A stretch of 64,000 nt of DNA, taken from Palsa-504 sp963835775 (GTDB lineage Bacteria; Actinomycetota; Actinomycetes; Streptosporangiales; Streptosporangiaceae). A program made the position numbers and the translations under genes. Positions 7,650 to 16,202 of the stretch are shown in pieces. Location of the stretch: positions 434,001 to 498,000 of the forward strand of contig CAWIHB010000025.1 in NCBI GenBank assembly GCA_963835775.1, written 5' to 3'. Each line of letters opens with the position of its first letter. Positions within the stretch are counted from its first letter, which is position 1. The notes below the pieces were generated by a model. The model worked only from the letters and a program-made list of their open reading frames with translations, ran no database searches and was not told the origin of the DNA.

Positions 7650-9895
7650 CGCAGCACGAGGTGCTTGACCCCGTAGTCGCCGCCGAAGTCGATCTTGGCC
7701 TCGGCCTGGTCGCCGTGTCCCTCGGTGGACACCACGGTGCCGAGGCCGAACTTGTCGTGGGTGACCATGTCCCCGGGCGACAGCGACGGCACCGGACGGT
7801 TCCCCGGTGACCGGGTGCCCGCCCGGCTGGCCATCCGCTCCTGCGCCGGAGTGGCCGACGAGTGCGCGGCCTTGGCGTCCCGCCGCCACTCGATCAGGCC
7901 GGCCGGGATCTCGCTGAGGAACCTGGACTGCTGGTGGAACGAGGGACGGCCCCACCAGTTCCTGGCCACCGCGCGGGTCAGGTACAGACGCTGCATGGCC
8001 CGGGTGATGCCGACGTAGGCCAGCCTGCGCTCCTCTTCCAGTTCCTTGGCGTTGGTCAGCGACCGCTGGTGCGGGAACACCTCTTCTTCCAGCCCGGTCA
8101 GGAACACCACGGGGAACTCCAGGCCCTTGGCCGTGTGCAGGGTCATCAGCGTGACCAGGCCGCCGTGCTCCTCCCCTTCGGGGATCTCGTCGGCGTCGGC
8201 GACCAGGGACACCTGCTCGAGGAACTCGGCCAGCGTCCCGTCGTCACGGGAGCCGTCGAACTCGCGGGCCACCGACACCAGTTCCTCGAGGTTTTCCACC
8301 CGGCTGGCGTCCTGCAGGTCGGAGGAGGACTCCAGGGACTCTATATATCCGGTGCGCTCCAGCACCGCCTCGGCCAGCTCGGCCACCGGAGCGTCGGCGG
8401 CCAGTTCCCGCAGGCCGCCGATGAGCGCGTTGAAGCCGGCGATGGCGGCGGCCGAGCGGGCCGCCAGCCCGGGCACGTCGGCCGGGCGGGCCAGGGCCGC
8501 GGCGAAGGTGATCCGCTCCCGGGCCGCGAACGCGGCCACGTACTCCTCGGCCCGGTCCCCGATGCCCCGCTTGGGCACGTTCAGCACCCGGCGCAGCGAC
8601 ACCTCGTCCGCCGGGTTGGCGATCAGCCGCAGGTAGGCCAGCAGGTCGCGCACCTCGCGCCGCTCGTAGAACCGGACCCCGCCGACCACGCGGTAGGGCA
8701 GCCCGACCCGGATGAACACTTCCTCGAACACCCGGGACTGCGCGTTCGTCCGGTAGAAGACCGCCACCTGGCCAGGGGTGGCCTGGCCGGCGTCGGCCAG
8801 CCGGTCCACCTCCTCGGCCACGAACGCCGCCTCGTCGTGCTCGCTGTCGGCCACGTAGCCCACGATCGGCGGGCCCGAACCCTGATCGGACCACAGGTTC
8901 TTGGGCTTGCGGCCCTGGTTCTGTGACACCACGGCGTTGGCGGCGGCCAGGATGTTCTGGGTGGAGCGGTAGTTCTGCTCCAGCAGGATGACGGTGGCGT
9001 CCGGGTAGTCCTGCTCGAATTCCACGATGTTGCGTATGGTCGCGCCGCGGAAGGCGTAGATCGACTGGTCGGCGTCGCCGACCACGCACAGCTCGGCGGG
9101 CGGCAGCGGTTCCGCGGTGCGGTCAGCAGGCTCCGTTCGGCCGGAAAAAAGCGGAGCACCACCCGAGACCAGTTCCCTGACCAGGACGTACTGAGCGTGA
9201 TTGGTGTCCTGGTACTCATCCACGAGCACGTGCCGGAACCGGCGGCGGTACTGCTCGGCGACGTCGGGCAGGGCCTGGAGCAGGTTGACCGTGACCATGA
9301 TCAGGTCGTCGAAGTCCATCGCGCCCGCCGCGTGCAGGCGGCGCTGGTACTCGCCGTAGGCCTCGGCCAGGGCCTTGTCCCGGACGGTCCTGGCCTGGGC
9401 GGCGAACGTCTCGTGGTCGATCAGCTCGTTCTTCAGGTTGGACACCTGGGCGGCCATCGCCTTGGGCGGGAACTGCTTAGCGTCCAGCTCCAGCTCGCGG
9501 CAGGTCAGCGCCATCAGGCGCTGCGAGTCGGCCTGATCGTAGATGGAAAACGAGGACGGGTAGCCAAACCGCTTCGCCTCTCGGCGCAGGATGCGCACGC
9601 AGGCCGAGTGGAAGGTCATCACCCACATCGACCTAGCCCGCGGGCCGACCAGCGCGCCCACCCGGGCCGCCATCTCCCCGGCCGCCTTGTTGGTGAAGGT
9701 GATGGCCAGGATCTCGTGCGGAGCCACGTCGCGCGCGGCGAGCAGGTAGGCGATCCGGTGGGTGAGCACCCGGGTCTTGCCCGAGCCCGCGCCCGCCACG
9801 ATAAGCAGCGGGCCGCCCTCGTGCACGACGGCAGCGCGCTGCTGGGGATTGAGTCCGTCCAGGAGGGCGTCGATCGCGAGAGCGGCCACCTGCAT
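7625..9895 (-). CDS. pcrA: ATP-dependent DNA helicase PcrA/UvrD
   Basis: 756 residues with the full SF1A helicase set: Q-motif LNPQQ (about 15-19), Walker A AGAGSGKT (about 34-41), motif Ia ITFTNKAAGEM, motif II VDEYQDTN, motif III GDADQSIYAFRGA, motif IV EQNYRST, motif V TLHTAKGLEFPVVFLTG and motif VI YVGITRA. It unwinds DNA 3'-5' in nucleotide-excision repair and in replication/recombination conflicts. The start is set at the ATG 14 codons before LNPQQ; in-frame codons further upstream lack the family N-terminus. A short acidic/Pro-rich insert (about residues 270-290) precedes motif III. The C-terminal beta-domain (GDMVTHDKFGLGTVV) is present. Confidence 0.93.
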   Translation of the reverse strand: MQVAALAIDALLDGLNPQQRAAVVHEGGPLLIVAGAGSGKTRVLTHRIAYLLAARDVAPHEILAITFTNKAAGEMAARVGALVGPRARSMWVMTFHSACVRILRREAKRFGYPSSFSIYDQADSQRLMALTCRELELDAKQFPPKAMAAQVSNLKNELIDHETFAAQARTVRDKALAEAYGEYQRRLHAAGAMDFDDLIMVTVNLLQALPDVAEQYRRRFRHVLVDEYQDTNHAQYVLVRELVSGGAPLFSGRTEPADRTAEPLPPAELCVVGDADQSIYAFRGATIRNIVEFEQDYPDATVILLEQNYRSTQNILAAANAVVSQNQGRKPKNLWSDQGSGPPIVGYVADSEHDEAAFVAEEVDRLADAGQATPGQVAVFYRTNAQSRVFEEVFIRVGLPYRVVGGVRFYERREVRDLLAYLRLIANPADEVSLRRVLNVPKRGIGDRAEEYVAAFAARERITFAAALARPADVPGLAARSAAAIAGFNALIGGLRELAADAPVAELAEAVLERTGYIESLESSSDLQDASRVENLEELVSVAREFDGSRDDGTLAEFLEQVSLVADADEIPEGEEHGGLVTLMTLHTAKGLEFPVVFLTGLEEEVFPHQRSLTNAKELEEERRLAYVGITRAMQRLYLTRAVARNWWGRPSFHQQSRFLSEIPAGLIEWRRDAKAAHSSATPAQERMASRAGTRSPGNRPVPSLSPGDMVTHDKFGLGTVVSTEGHGDQAEAKIDFGGDYGVKHLVLRYAPLEKL

Positions 9896-10124
9896 AGCGT
9901 AGGCGGTCGCACCGACAAACGCGGTTATGCAACTGCCGCCGCGGCGGCAATCGCCCGTACCACAAGGCGTCACGTGTCAAAGACCAGCGAATACGCCTTT
10001 CTATAGATCAACTGGTCACGCACCGGGATATCGGGAGATATATCTTTCTTCAGCTCCGGACGATGACTGTTATGGGCTATTCTGGCCGTCTTGACCGTTA
10101 GCGGGATGCGACCGGGGGGACCGC
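9896..10124. promoter_or_regulatory. Divergent pcrA / cvnA promoter region
   Basis: 229 bp between divergent genes and notably AT-richer than the flanks. A perfect 16-bp palindrome (TGCCGCCGCGGCGGCA) occupies 9934-9949. On the minus strand TTGACA sits at 9980-9975, but its best downstream partner (TACGGG, 15-bp spacing) is weak. A GGGGGGA ribosome-binding site precedes the cvnA ATG. No promoter can be called with confidence. Confidence 0.35.
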
Positions 10125-13100
10125 ATGCCGACGCCGTTGAACTATGGGAGTGGCATGGGATCGCGTGGCCGGTCCATTCGGCTCCGAATCTATTTTCTGG
10201 TGGCGATCCCGCTCGTCGCCATGGTCGGGCTGCTCGCCTACGTGGCGGGCACCTCCATCAACAACGCCATCAACCTGGACCGCGCCCCGAACCTGATCAA
10301 CGCGACCGCGCTGCCCGCGGCCAAGTTCGGCACCTTCCTGCAGGCCGAGCGCGCCGCCGCGGTGGTCTACCTGTTCCAGCCGGACGCGGCCAACCTGCAG
10401 GCCTACGAGACGGCCATCACCAAGACCGACCAGAACGAGCCGGCCTTCACCTCGGCCATGACCTCGGCCGCGACGGTCAGCACCGAGACCCCGGCCGAAG
10501 CCAAAGCGATCAGCGGCATCATCAGCAGCCTGAGCCAGCTCACCGCGCTGCGGGCCGGGGTCAAGGCCCGGGCGCTGAGCCCGCTGGACGCGCTCGAGCT
10601 GTACAGCCAGGGGCTGGCCGCACAGCCCAAGCTGTTCCTGATCGAGGCCAACAGCGTGGCCGGCAGCCAGCTGGGCCAGGCGATCGGGCTGATCGCCACC
10701 GTGCAGGCCAGAGAGCAGCTCTCGGAGGAGGACGCGCTGCTGGCCGGGATGCTGGCCGGCCTGCAGACCACCACCCAGGACCGCATCGCGTTCACCGACA
10801 TGGCCGCCACCAGGCAGGCCAGCACGCAGTACGCCGATTACATCCTGAGCCCGGCCAACCTGGCCATCTACAATGCCGCGCTGACCGGGTCCGGACCCAT
10901 GCAGACGGATCTGACCGGCATCGAGCAGGCCATCGCGGCGGGCGAGCCGGCGCAGGAGCTTGGCCTCGGCCTGCCCCAGTGGCAGCAGCTGGCCGGCGCG
11001 CTGCTGCAGGACGACTACAACGGCGGCGTCGCGGTGGCGGGCGCCATCCTGGTCGCGGACCACCAGATCAGCCACAGCGCGTGGGTCAAGGTCGCCGTCA
11101 CCAGCGGCATCGCCCTGCTCGGGCTGCTCATCACCATCCTGGTCACCACCCTGGTCGGCCGCGGCATCATCCGCCGCCTGCGTGGGCTCGAGCGCTCCGC
11201 CCTGACCCTGGCCGAGACACAGCTGCCGGACGTGATCGCCCGGCTGCGGCGCAGCGAGGACGTTGACCCGGCGGCCGAGGCGCCGCCGCTGCGAGTAGGC
11301 CCCGGTTCTAATGACCGGGATGAGATCGGCCGGGTCGGCCAGGCCTTCGACCTGGTCCGGCAGACCGCCATCCGGGCCGCGGTGGACGAGGCCAAGCTGC
11401 GGCGCGGGCTCAACGACGTGTTCCGCAGCCTGGCCCGGCGCAGCCAGTCGCTGCTGCACCGGCAGCTGGCCCTGCTGGATCAGATGGAGCGGCGGGCCAC
11501 CGACCCCGAGGCGCTCGATGACCTGTTCCGCCTCGATCACCTCACCACCCGCATGCGCCGCCACGCCGAAGGCCTGGTCATCCTGGCCGGCGCGCCCCCG
11601 GGCCGAGGCTGGAGCAGCCCGGTCCGCATGGTAGACGTGATGCGCGGCGCCATCGCCGAGGTCGAGGACTACGCCCGGGTCTCGGTGGCGACCCGGAGCC
11701 AGGCCGCGCTGGCTGGTTCGGCCGTGGCCGACGTCATCCACCTGCTGGCCGAGCTCATCGAGAACGCCACCACGCTGTCGCCGCCCTACACCTCGGTGCG
11801 GGTCTCCGGGGATACGGTGGCCAACGGGTTCGCGATCGAGGTCGAGGACCGCGGCCTGGGCATGAGCCCGCCGCGGCTGGACGAGCTGAACGAGCGGCTG
11901 GCCCGCCCGCCGGAGTTCAACCCGTCCGACAGCGAGCAGCTCGGCCTGTTCGTGGTGGGCCAGCTGGCCAAGCGGCACGGCATCCGGGTCACGCTCAAGG
12001 TCTCGGCCTACGGCGGCACGGCGGCTGTGGTGCTCATCCCGCAGCACCTGGTGGTCACCGAGGAGGCATTCCGGGCCGGACTGCCCGGGGAGCCGACGGC
12101 GATCAGCCTGGCGCCTTCGGCGACGAACGGCAATCACGCGGCCGAGGAACTGGCCGGGTCGGCCAGCTTCCTGGCCCTGCGCGGCGCGCCGGAACTCAGC
12201 CCGGGCGTGCGGCCGGACGCTCCCGGGCCGCGCATCCCCGGGCTGCTGCGGCGCTCGCCGGGCGGCCCGTCCGGACCGCCGGGCGAGGGTCAGGCCCGCG
12301 GGGCGCGTCACGCGGCGGGCCGGGTTCCGGGGAACACGGGACCCGAGCCCGAGCCTGACCTGCTGCCCCGCAGGTACCGCGACGAGGCGGCTGGGCCGGG
12401 GATCGCCCCAGGTTCCGGTGCCGGGTCCGGGGCCGGGCTGGCCGCCGGTGCGGCCCATGGCGCCGGTGCGGCCCATGGCGCCGGGGCGGCCAGCGGGACC
12501 GACACGGCCTTCGAGACGGGCGCGGCGAACGGGACGGACACGCCAACGGGGCCGGCGGTGGGCGCCGGGTCGACGGCCGGCGAGGATCGGGCCGGCTTCG
12601 ATGTGTTCACGCCGCGCAGGCGCGGCGGCGAGCCCGGGGAACCGCCGCCCCCGGCTGCGCCGGCCGCTCCCCCGGCGCCGGCTGCTCCGGCTTCGCCCGC
12701 GGATGCGGGTCCGGACCGGGTGCCCGAGGCGGCGTCCTACGTTGCCTCGCCGACGTTCCCTGACACCGGTACCGCGCCGTACCAGGCTCCCGCGGCGTAT
12801 CCGCCGGGCGGCACCGCGCCCTATCAGGGCCAGCCGGCGCCGTTCCCCGGCTGGACCGGCCGCAGCGTCGCGGGCGAGCCGGCCGGCACGCTACCGCCTG
12901 GTGCGGGGCCCGGTGGCGCGGCACGCCTCAGTACCCCGGCAGGGCCCGCCACCCCGATGACCCCGGTGGCCTCGCCCCGGACCGGGAAGCCGTCCGGCCC
13001 GCCCTGGGAATTGTCCCGCCAGACCGGCCCGCTGCCCGTGCCCGGTGTACCCGTAATGCCCGGAGTGCCCGGCGGCGGAGATCCGGGCGGCGAGGGTCCC

Positions 13101-13457
13101 GCCCCGGTCAGCGACGGCGAGGGGAGCGGGCTCCCCCGGCGGGTCAAGCAGGCCAACCTGGCTCCCCAGCTCCGGGCTAACCCGCCCGGCCGCTTTTCCT
13201 CGTCGGCCGCACCGCAGGCCGGTCCGCCAGGCCCGTCCGGTCCGCCAGGCCCGTCCGGCCCGCAAGGCCCGTCCGGCCCGCAAGGCCCGTCCGGCCCGGC
13301 CGGCGGACCGTCGCCAGCCGAGATCCGCCGGACCATGTCCGCGCTGCAACGCGGCTGGCAGGAGGGACGCGCGCAGCGCGGGCCAGGGCAGGCCAGCCCG
13401 GCCGAGGGGCAGCCGCCAGCAGCAGACCAGCCACCTGGGGCCTCCGATGGAACCTGA
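10125..13457 (+). CDS. cvnA: Conservon sensor histidine-kinase-like protein (NIT domain)
   Basis: 1110 residues. Membrane helices at about 20-40 and 325-345 bracket a roughly 280-residue extracellular region typical of the nitrate/nitrite-sensing (NIT) fold. A HAMP-like stretch, a dimerisation region (FRLDHLTTRMRRHAEGL) and a HATPase domain follow, with N-box LAELIENAT, EDRGLGMS and a QLGLFVVGQLAKRHG lid. The last roughly 450 residues are Pro/Gly/Ala-rich and end in collagen-like GPS/GPP/GPQ repeats, much longer than a minimal CvnA. The stop overlaps cvnB by 11 bp. In Streptomyces, conservons work like G-protein-coupled receptor modules regulating development; the signal here is unknown. Confidence 0.88.
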   Translation: MPTPLNYGSGMGSRGRSIRLRIYFLVAIPLVAMVGLLAYVAGTSINNAINLDRAPNLINATALPAAKFGTFLQAERAAAVVYLFQPDAANLQAYETAITKTDQNEPAFTSAMTSAATVSTETPAEAKAISGIISSLSQLTALRAGVKARALSPLDALELYSQGLAAQPKLFLIEANSVAGSQLGQAIGLIATVQAREQLSEEDALLAGMLAGLQTTTQDRIAFTDMAATRQASTQYADYILSPANLAIYNAALTGSGPMQTDLTGIEQAIAAGEPAQELGLGLPQWQQLAGALLQDDYNGGVAVAGAILVADHQISHSAWVKVAVTSGIALLGLLITILVTTLVGRGIIRRLRGLERSALTLAETQLPDVIARLRRSEDVDPAAEAPPLRVGPGSNDRDEIGRVGQAFDLVRQTAIRAAVDEAKLRRGLNDVFRSLARRSQSLLHRQLALLDQMERRATDPEALDDLFRLDHLTTRMRRHAEGLVILAGAPPGRGWSSPVRMVDVMRGAIAEVEDYARVSVATRSQAALAGSAVADVIHLLAELIENATTLSPPYTSVRVSGDTVANGFAIEVEDRGLGMSPPRLDELNERLARPPEFNPSDSEQLGLFVVGQLAKRHGIRVTLKVSAYGGTAAVVLIPQHLVVTEEAFRAGLPGEPTAISLAPSATNGNHAAEELAGSASFLALRGAPELSPGVRPDAPGPRIPGLLRRSPGGPSGPPGEGQARGARHAAGRVPGNTGPEPEPDLLPRRYRDEAAGPGIAPGSGAGSGAGLAAGAAHGAGAAHGAGAASGTDTAFETGAANGTDTPTGPAVGAGSTAGEDRAGFDVFTPRRRGGEPGEPPPPAAPAAPPAPAAPASPADAGPDRVPEAASYVASPTFPDTGTAPYQAPAAYPPGGTAPYQGQPAPFPGWTGRSVAGEPAGTLPPGAGPGGAARLSTPAGPATPMTPVASPRTGKPSGPPWELSRQTGPLPVPGVPVMPGVPGGGDPGGEGPAPVSDGEGSGLPRRVKQANLAPQLRANPPGRFSSSAAPQAGPPGPSGPPGPSGPQGPSGPQGPSGPAGGPSPAEIRRTMSALQRGWQEGRAQRGPGQASPAEGQPPAADQPPGASDGT
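13221..13292 (+). repeat. Four 18-bp collagen-like coding repeats in cvnA
   Basis: Four units of 18 bp (two GGTCCGCCAGGCCCGTCC, two with a GGCCCGCAA start) encode Gly-Pro-Pro/Gln-Gly-Pro-Ser tripeptide pairs in the C-terminal tail of CvnA. Confidence 0.85.
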
Positions 13458-13875
13458 TATCGGCACTACCCGCCGCGGCGGCCAGCTTGACTGGCTGCTC
13501 GACGACCTGGTGCAGCGCGTCCCCGAGATCACCAAGGCCGTCATCCTGTCGCAGGACGGCATGACGCTGGGCGCCTCGAACACGCTCGGCCGCGACGACG
13601 CCGAACATCTCGCCGCTCTCGCCGCCGGCTTCCAGTCCCTGGCCCGCGGGGCCGGGCAGCATTTCGGCGGCGGCAACGCCCGGCAGACCATCATCGAGAT
13701 GGAGGCGGGCTTCCTGCTCGTGACCGAGGCCGGCAGCGGAACCTGCCTGGCGGTCATCACCGGTCCGGGCGCCGACCTCGGACTGGTCGCCTATGAGATG
13801 GCCGTCATGGTCCGGCGGTCCGCCGAGCACATCCAGGTCAACACGCGGGCGACCGCGCTGCGCGGCTGGGACTGA
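13447..13875 (+). CDS. cvnB: Roadblock/LC7 domain protein of conservon
   Basis: 142 residues, one Roadblock/LC7 fold (LDWLLDDLVQRVPEITKAVILSQ split over the first 40 residues; MTLGAS, HLAALAAGFQSLARG and a TCLAVITGPGADLGLVAYEM C-terminal half). In characterised conservons the CvnB protein binds the CvnD GTPase, acting as a regulator of its nucleotide state. Its start lies inside the end of cvnA (11-bp overlap), and cvnC begins 6 bp after its stop, so the four genes form one operon. Confidence 0.92.
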   Translation: MEPDIGTTRRGGQLDWLLDDLVQRVPEITKAVILSQDGMTLGASNTLGRDDAEHLAALAAGFQSLARGAGQHFGGGNARQTIIEMEAGFLLVTEAGSGTCLAVITGPGADLGLVAYEMAVMVRRSAEHIQVNTRATALRGWD

Positions 13876-13881
13876 TGGGTC

Positions 13882-14253
13882 ATGCCGTCCAACGACGAAC
13901 GGTGGCTGGATGCCGAGGCCGGCCCGGTGGTCCGGCCCTACGCGCTGACCCAGGGCCGGACCAGGCACGCCGGCGACTCGTTCGACCTGGTGGCCACCGT
14001 GATCGCCACGCGGTCCTTCGCCGACCCGGCCCTGCTGGCGCCCGAGCACATCAGCGTGCTCCAGCTGGCCCGGACCCCCACCACCGTCGCGGACATCGCC
14101 TCCGACGTCGACCTCCCGCTGGGTGTCGTCCGCATCATCCTCGCTGACCTGCGAGAACTCGGCCTCATCGCGATCAGCACCCCGGTTGTGATGGCGGAGA
14201 GGATCGACCGGCACACTCTCAGGGAGGTCCTTAATGGACTACGGGGTCTCTGA
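13882..14253 (+). CDS. cvnC: DUF742 protein of conservon
   Basis: 123 residues matching the DUF742 family. It has the N-terminal VVRPYALTQGRT signature and a winged-helix-like C-terminal half (EHISVLQLARTPTTVADIA, LPLGVVRIILADLRELGLI). CvnC proteins are the third, poorly understood component of conservons and are thought to contact the histidine-kinase-like protein or DNA. The last 20 bp overlap the start of cvnD. Confidence 0.9.
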   Translation: MPSNDERWLDAEAGPVVRPYALTQGRTRHAGDSFDLVATVIATRSFADPALLAPEHISVLQLARTPTTVADIASDVDLPLGVVRIILADLRELGLIAISTPVVMAERIDRHTLREVLNGLRGL

Positions 14254-14851
14254 CACCGCCCGCGGGAACCTCAACCGCCCAGCCCAGTACCGGGCCATCA
14301 AGATATTGCTGGCCGGGGGCTTCGGAGTGGGCAAGACCACGCTCGTCGGAGCCGTGAGCGAGATCAGGCCGCTGCGCACGGAGGAACCGCTGACCGAGGG
14401 CAGCCTCGGCACGGACAGCACGGCCGGCGTCGAGGGCAAGACGACCACGACGGTGGCCATGGACTTCGGCCGGATCAGCCTGCGCCGTGATCTGGTGCTC
14501 TACCTGTTCGGCACCCCGGGCCAGCAGCGGTTCTGGTTCATGTGGGACGAGCTCGCCATCGGGGCGCTCGGGGCGGTGGTGCTGGCCGACACCAGGCGGC
14601 TGGCCGACAGCTTCCCGGCCATCGACTACTTCGAACGCAGGCAGATACCGTTCATCGTCGCCCTCAACTGCTTCGACGGGGCCCGCCGGTATGACATCGA
14701 GGACGTCAGGTCCGCCCTGGACCTGGAGCCCGACCTGCCGATCGTCCTGTGTGACGCGCGCAGCAAGGAGTCGGCCAAGCAGGTGCTGATCGCCCTGGTC
14801 GAGCACGTCCTGGTGAGCGCGGCCGAGCAGCCCATGTCGGGTATCGCTTAG
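14234..14851 (+). CDS. cvnD: Conservon Ras-like GTPase
   Basis: 205 residues. P-loop GGFGVGKTTLVGA (about residues 24-36), switch-region TTTTVAMDFGRI, G3-like LYLFGTPGQQRFW (Gln-Gln after the DxPG-type motif) and the guanine-specifying-like LNCFDGA near 140 mark it as a CvnD/MglA-like small GTPase. It is the effector end of the conservon relay. A GGGAGG ribosome-binding site lies within cvnC. The stop TAG is immediately followed by a 15-bp tandem repeat that fills the gap to the convergent ATP-binding protein. Confidence 0.92.
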   Translation: MDYGVSDTARGNLNRPAQYRAIKILLAGGFGVGKTTLVGAVSEIRPLRTEEPLTEGSLGTDSTAGVEGKTTTTVAMDFGRISLRRDLVLYLFGTPGQQRFWFMWDELAIGALGAVVLADTRRLADSFPAIDYFERRQIPFIVALNCFDGARRYDIEDVRSALDLEPDLPIVLCDARSKESAKQVLIALVEHVLVSAAEQPMSGIA

Positions 14852-14955
14852 TCAGGGTTCGCCCAGTCACGGATCGCCCAGTCACGGATCGCCCAGTCAC
14901 GGATCGCCCAGTCACGGATCGCCCAGTCAGGGATCACGCAATCAGGGATCGCGCA
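14851..14955. repeat. Seven 15-bp tandem repeats between convergent genes
   Basis: Units start every 15 bp from 14851 to 14941. Four units (14866-14925) are identical, GTCACGGATCGCCCA, and the outer ones differ by 1-3 bases. On the minus strand the last unit is the end of the ATP-binding protein gene (codons for Arg-Asp-Pro then TGA), so each copy repeats that gene's stop-codon context. No terminator-like U-tract accompanies it. Confidence 0.9.
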
Positions 14956-15496
14956 GCACGGCCCACACGGCCTTGCCGTGGCCGGCGATGGGGCTCCAGC
15001 CCCACACGTGACTGAGCGCGCCGACGATCTGGAGGCCGCGTCCGCTCTCCCCGCCCCAGTCGGGCTGCCGGGGGACCGGCGTCTCGTTCCCGGGATCGAC
15101 CACGGCCAGCATGACCTCTCCCGCCCGGCGCAGCATGCACAGCCGCAGCACGGTCCCGTTCGCGCCCGGATTGCCCCGGGTCATCCCGGGCCGGGTGCCA
15201 TGCAGGACAGCGTTGACGACAAGCTCGTCAACGATCATCTCCGCGTCGTCGGCCAGCGCCTCCAGGCCCCAGCAGGTCAGCAGTTCCCTGACGAACCGCC
15301 GGGCGGTCCTGGCCTCCTCGGGCCGGGCGTTCAGCGCCCGGGTCGTGACCGCGGGAGTTTCCCACCACGCAGACGGCACCGGAAGCAGGCGCGGCATGCC
15401 GTCAGCCACCGGGGACCACGAGACATTTGCCTCGTCGTCGTCATCCCCGCTACCTGTCGCAATACTGAGGTGCGCCAACCCAACAACTTCCTGCAT
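14942..15496 (-). CDS. RsbW/AbaA-type ATP-binding regulatory protein
   Basis: 184 residues with a single HATPase_c_2 (anti-sigma-factor-kinase-like) domain: ARRFVRELLTCWGL, N-box DEMIVDELVVNAVLHG-like block (about 95-112), VVDPGNETP and the Gly-rich GESGRGLQIVGALSHVWG. No histidine phosphoacceptor domain or membrane segment is visible. In actinomycetes such proteins sit beside DUF397 and DUF5753 HTH genes, as here (next two genes, divergent), forming AbaA/WhiJ-like developmental or antibiotic regulators. The partner (sigma or HTH factor) is inferred, not shown. Confidence 0.8.
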   Translation of the reverse strand: MQEVVGLAHLSIATGSGDDDDEANVSWSPVADGMPRLLPVPSAWWETPAVTTRALNARPEEARTARRFVRELLTCWGLEALADDAEMIVDELVVNAVLHGTRPGMTRGNPGANGTVLRLCMLRRAGEVMLAVVDPGNETPVPRQPDWGGESGRGLQIVGALSHVWGWSPIAGHGKAVWAVLRDP

Positions 15497-15749
15497 GTCA
15501 CTGGGCCAGAACCCGTGCCCATCACCTTATTAACTGCGTGCCTGAAGCCATGCTGCCTGATATATTAAGCAAATGCAAGACCAAATGCACGTTCATTAGC
15601 TCTGTGCACAGGTCTCTCGATAGGGCGCACGGGGGGCAGCAGACAGTTGAAACGCATTCAGGCACTCGATCACCAGCTGCTAACAACAGGTTACAGTGAG
15701 CGATACCACCGGGGCCAGAGGTGCGTGGATCTGTCGGAAGGGGATATCG

Positions 15750-16046
15750 ATGTCCACCATCTATAACGGCATGCCCGCGGAAGAACTCGGACAGGTGGGC
15801 TGGCTGAAGAGCCAGCACAGCAACCCGAACGGCGCGTGCGTGGAACTGGCCGCGCTGCCGAGCGGCGAGATCGCCATGCGCAACTCGCGTTTCCCGGTCG
15901 GCCCTGTCCTGCTCTACACTCAGGCAGAGATCATCGCATTCCTGGCAGGAGCCAAGGATGGCGAATTCGACCACATAGTGGGAGAAGTAGCCAGCTTACT
16001 CGTCAGCAGCACTGCTGCCGGCCGGCACGCAGCGACACATCACTAA
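15750..16046 (+). CDS. DUF397 domain protein
   Basis: 98 residues. The DUF397 core is clear: GWLKSQHSNPNGACVELA, then GEIAMRNSRFPVGPVLLYT and EIIAFLAGAKDGEFD. Family members are small partners of WhiJ-like HTH proteins. The ATG at 15750 is preceded by a good GGAAGGGG site at 15736-15743; an in-frame GTG at 15696 has none, so the shorter start was chosen. It precedes the DUF5753 regulator; the reverse gene order is more usual. Confidence 0.85.
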   Translation: MSTIYNGMPAEELGQVGWLKSQHSNPNGACVELAALPSGEIAMRNSRFPVGPVLLYTQAEIIAFLAGAKDGEFDHIVGEVASLLVSSTAAGRHAATHH

Positions 16047-16202
16047 CAGACCGACAAAGCAGACCCTCGCGACCTGCGAGAACACGGAGAGATCAGGACT
16101 TCTGTTTGAATTGCCGCAGAAGCCCCTTTCGCTGCCGTGAGGGCACATGGGAGACTGGTCCACACCCGCCAGGCTCATAGTGCAACTATGCAAGGAGTGC
16201 CG

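Noticed and set aside
10098..12476. 792-codon antisense frame opposite cvnA
   Set aside because: Low-complexity shadow of a clearly recognised sense gene; no motif or ribosome-binding site.
14851..14955. CRISPR array
   Set aside because: Units are contiguous 15-bp repeats without spacers, and there are no cas genes. The same holds for 37636-37830.
15696..15749. Upstream GTG start for the DUF397 protein
   Set aside because: No ribosome-binding site, and the added residues are not family sequence; the ATG at 15750 has GGAAGGGG.
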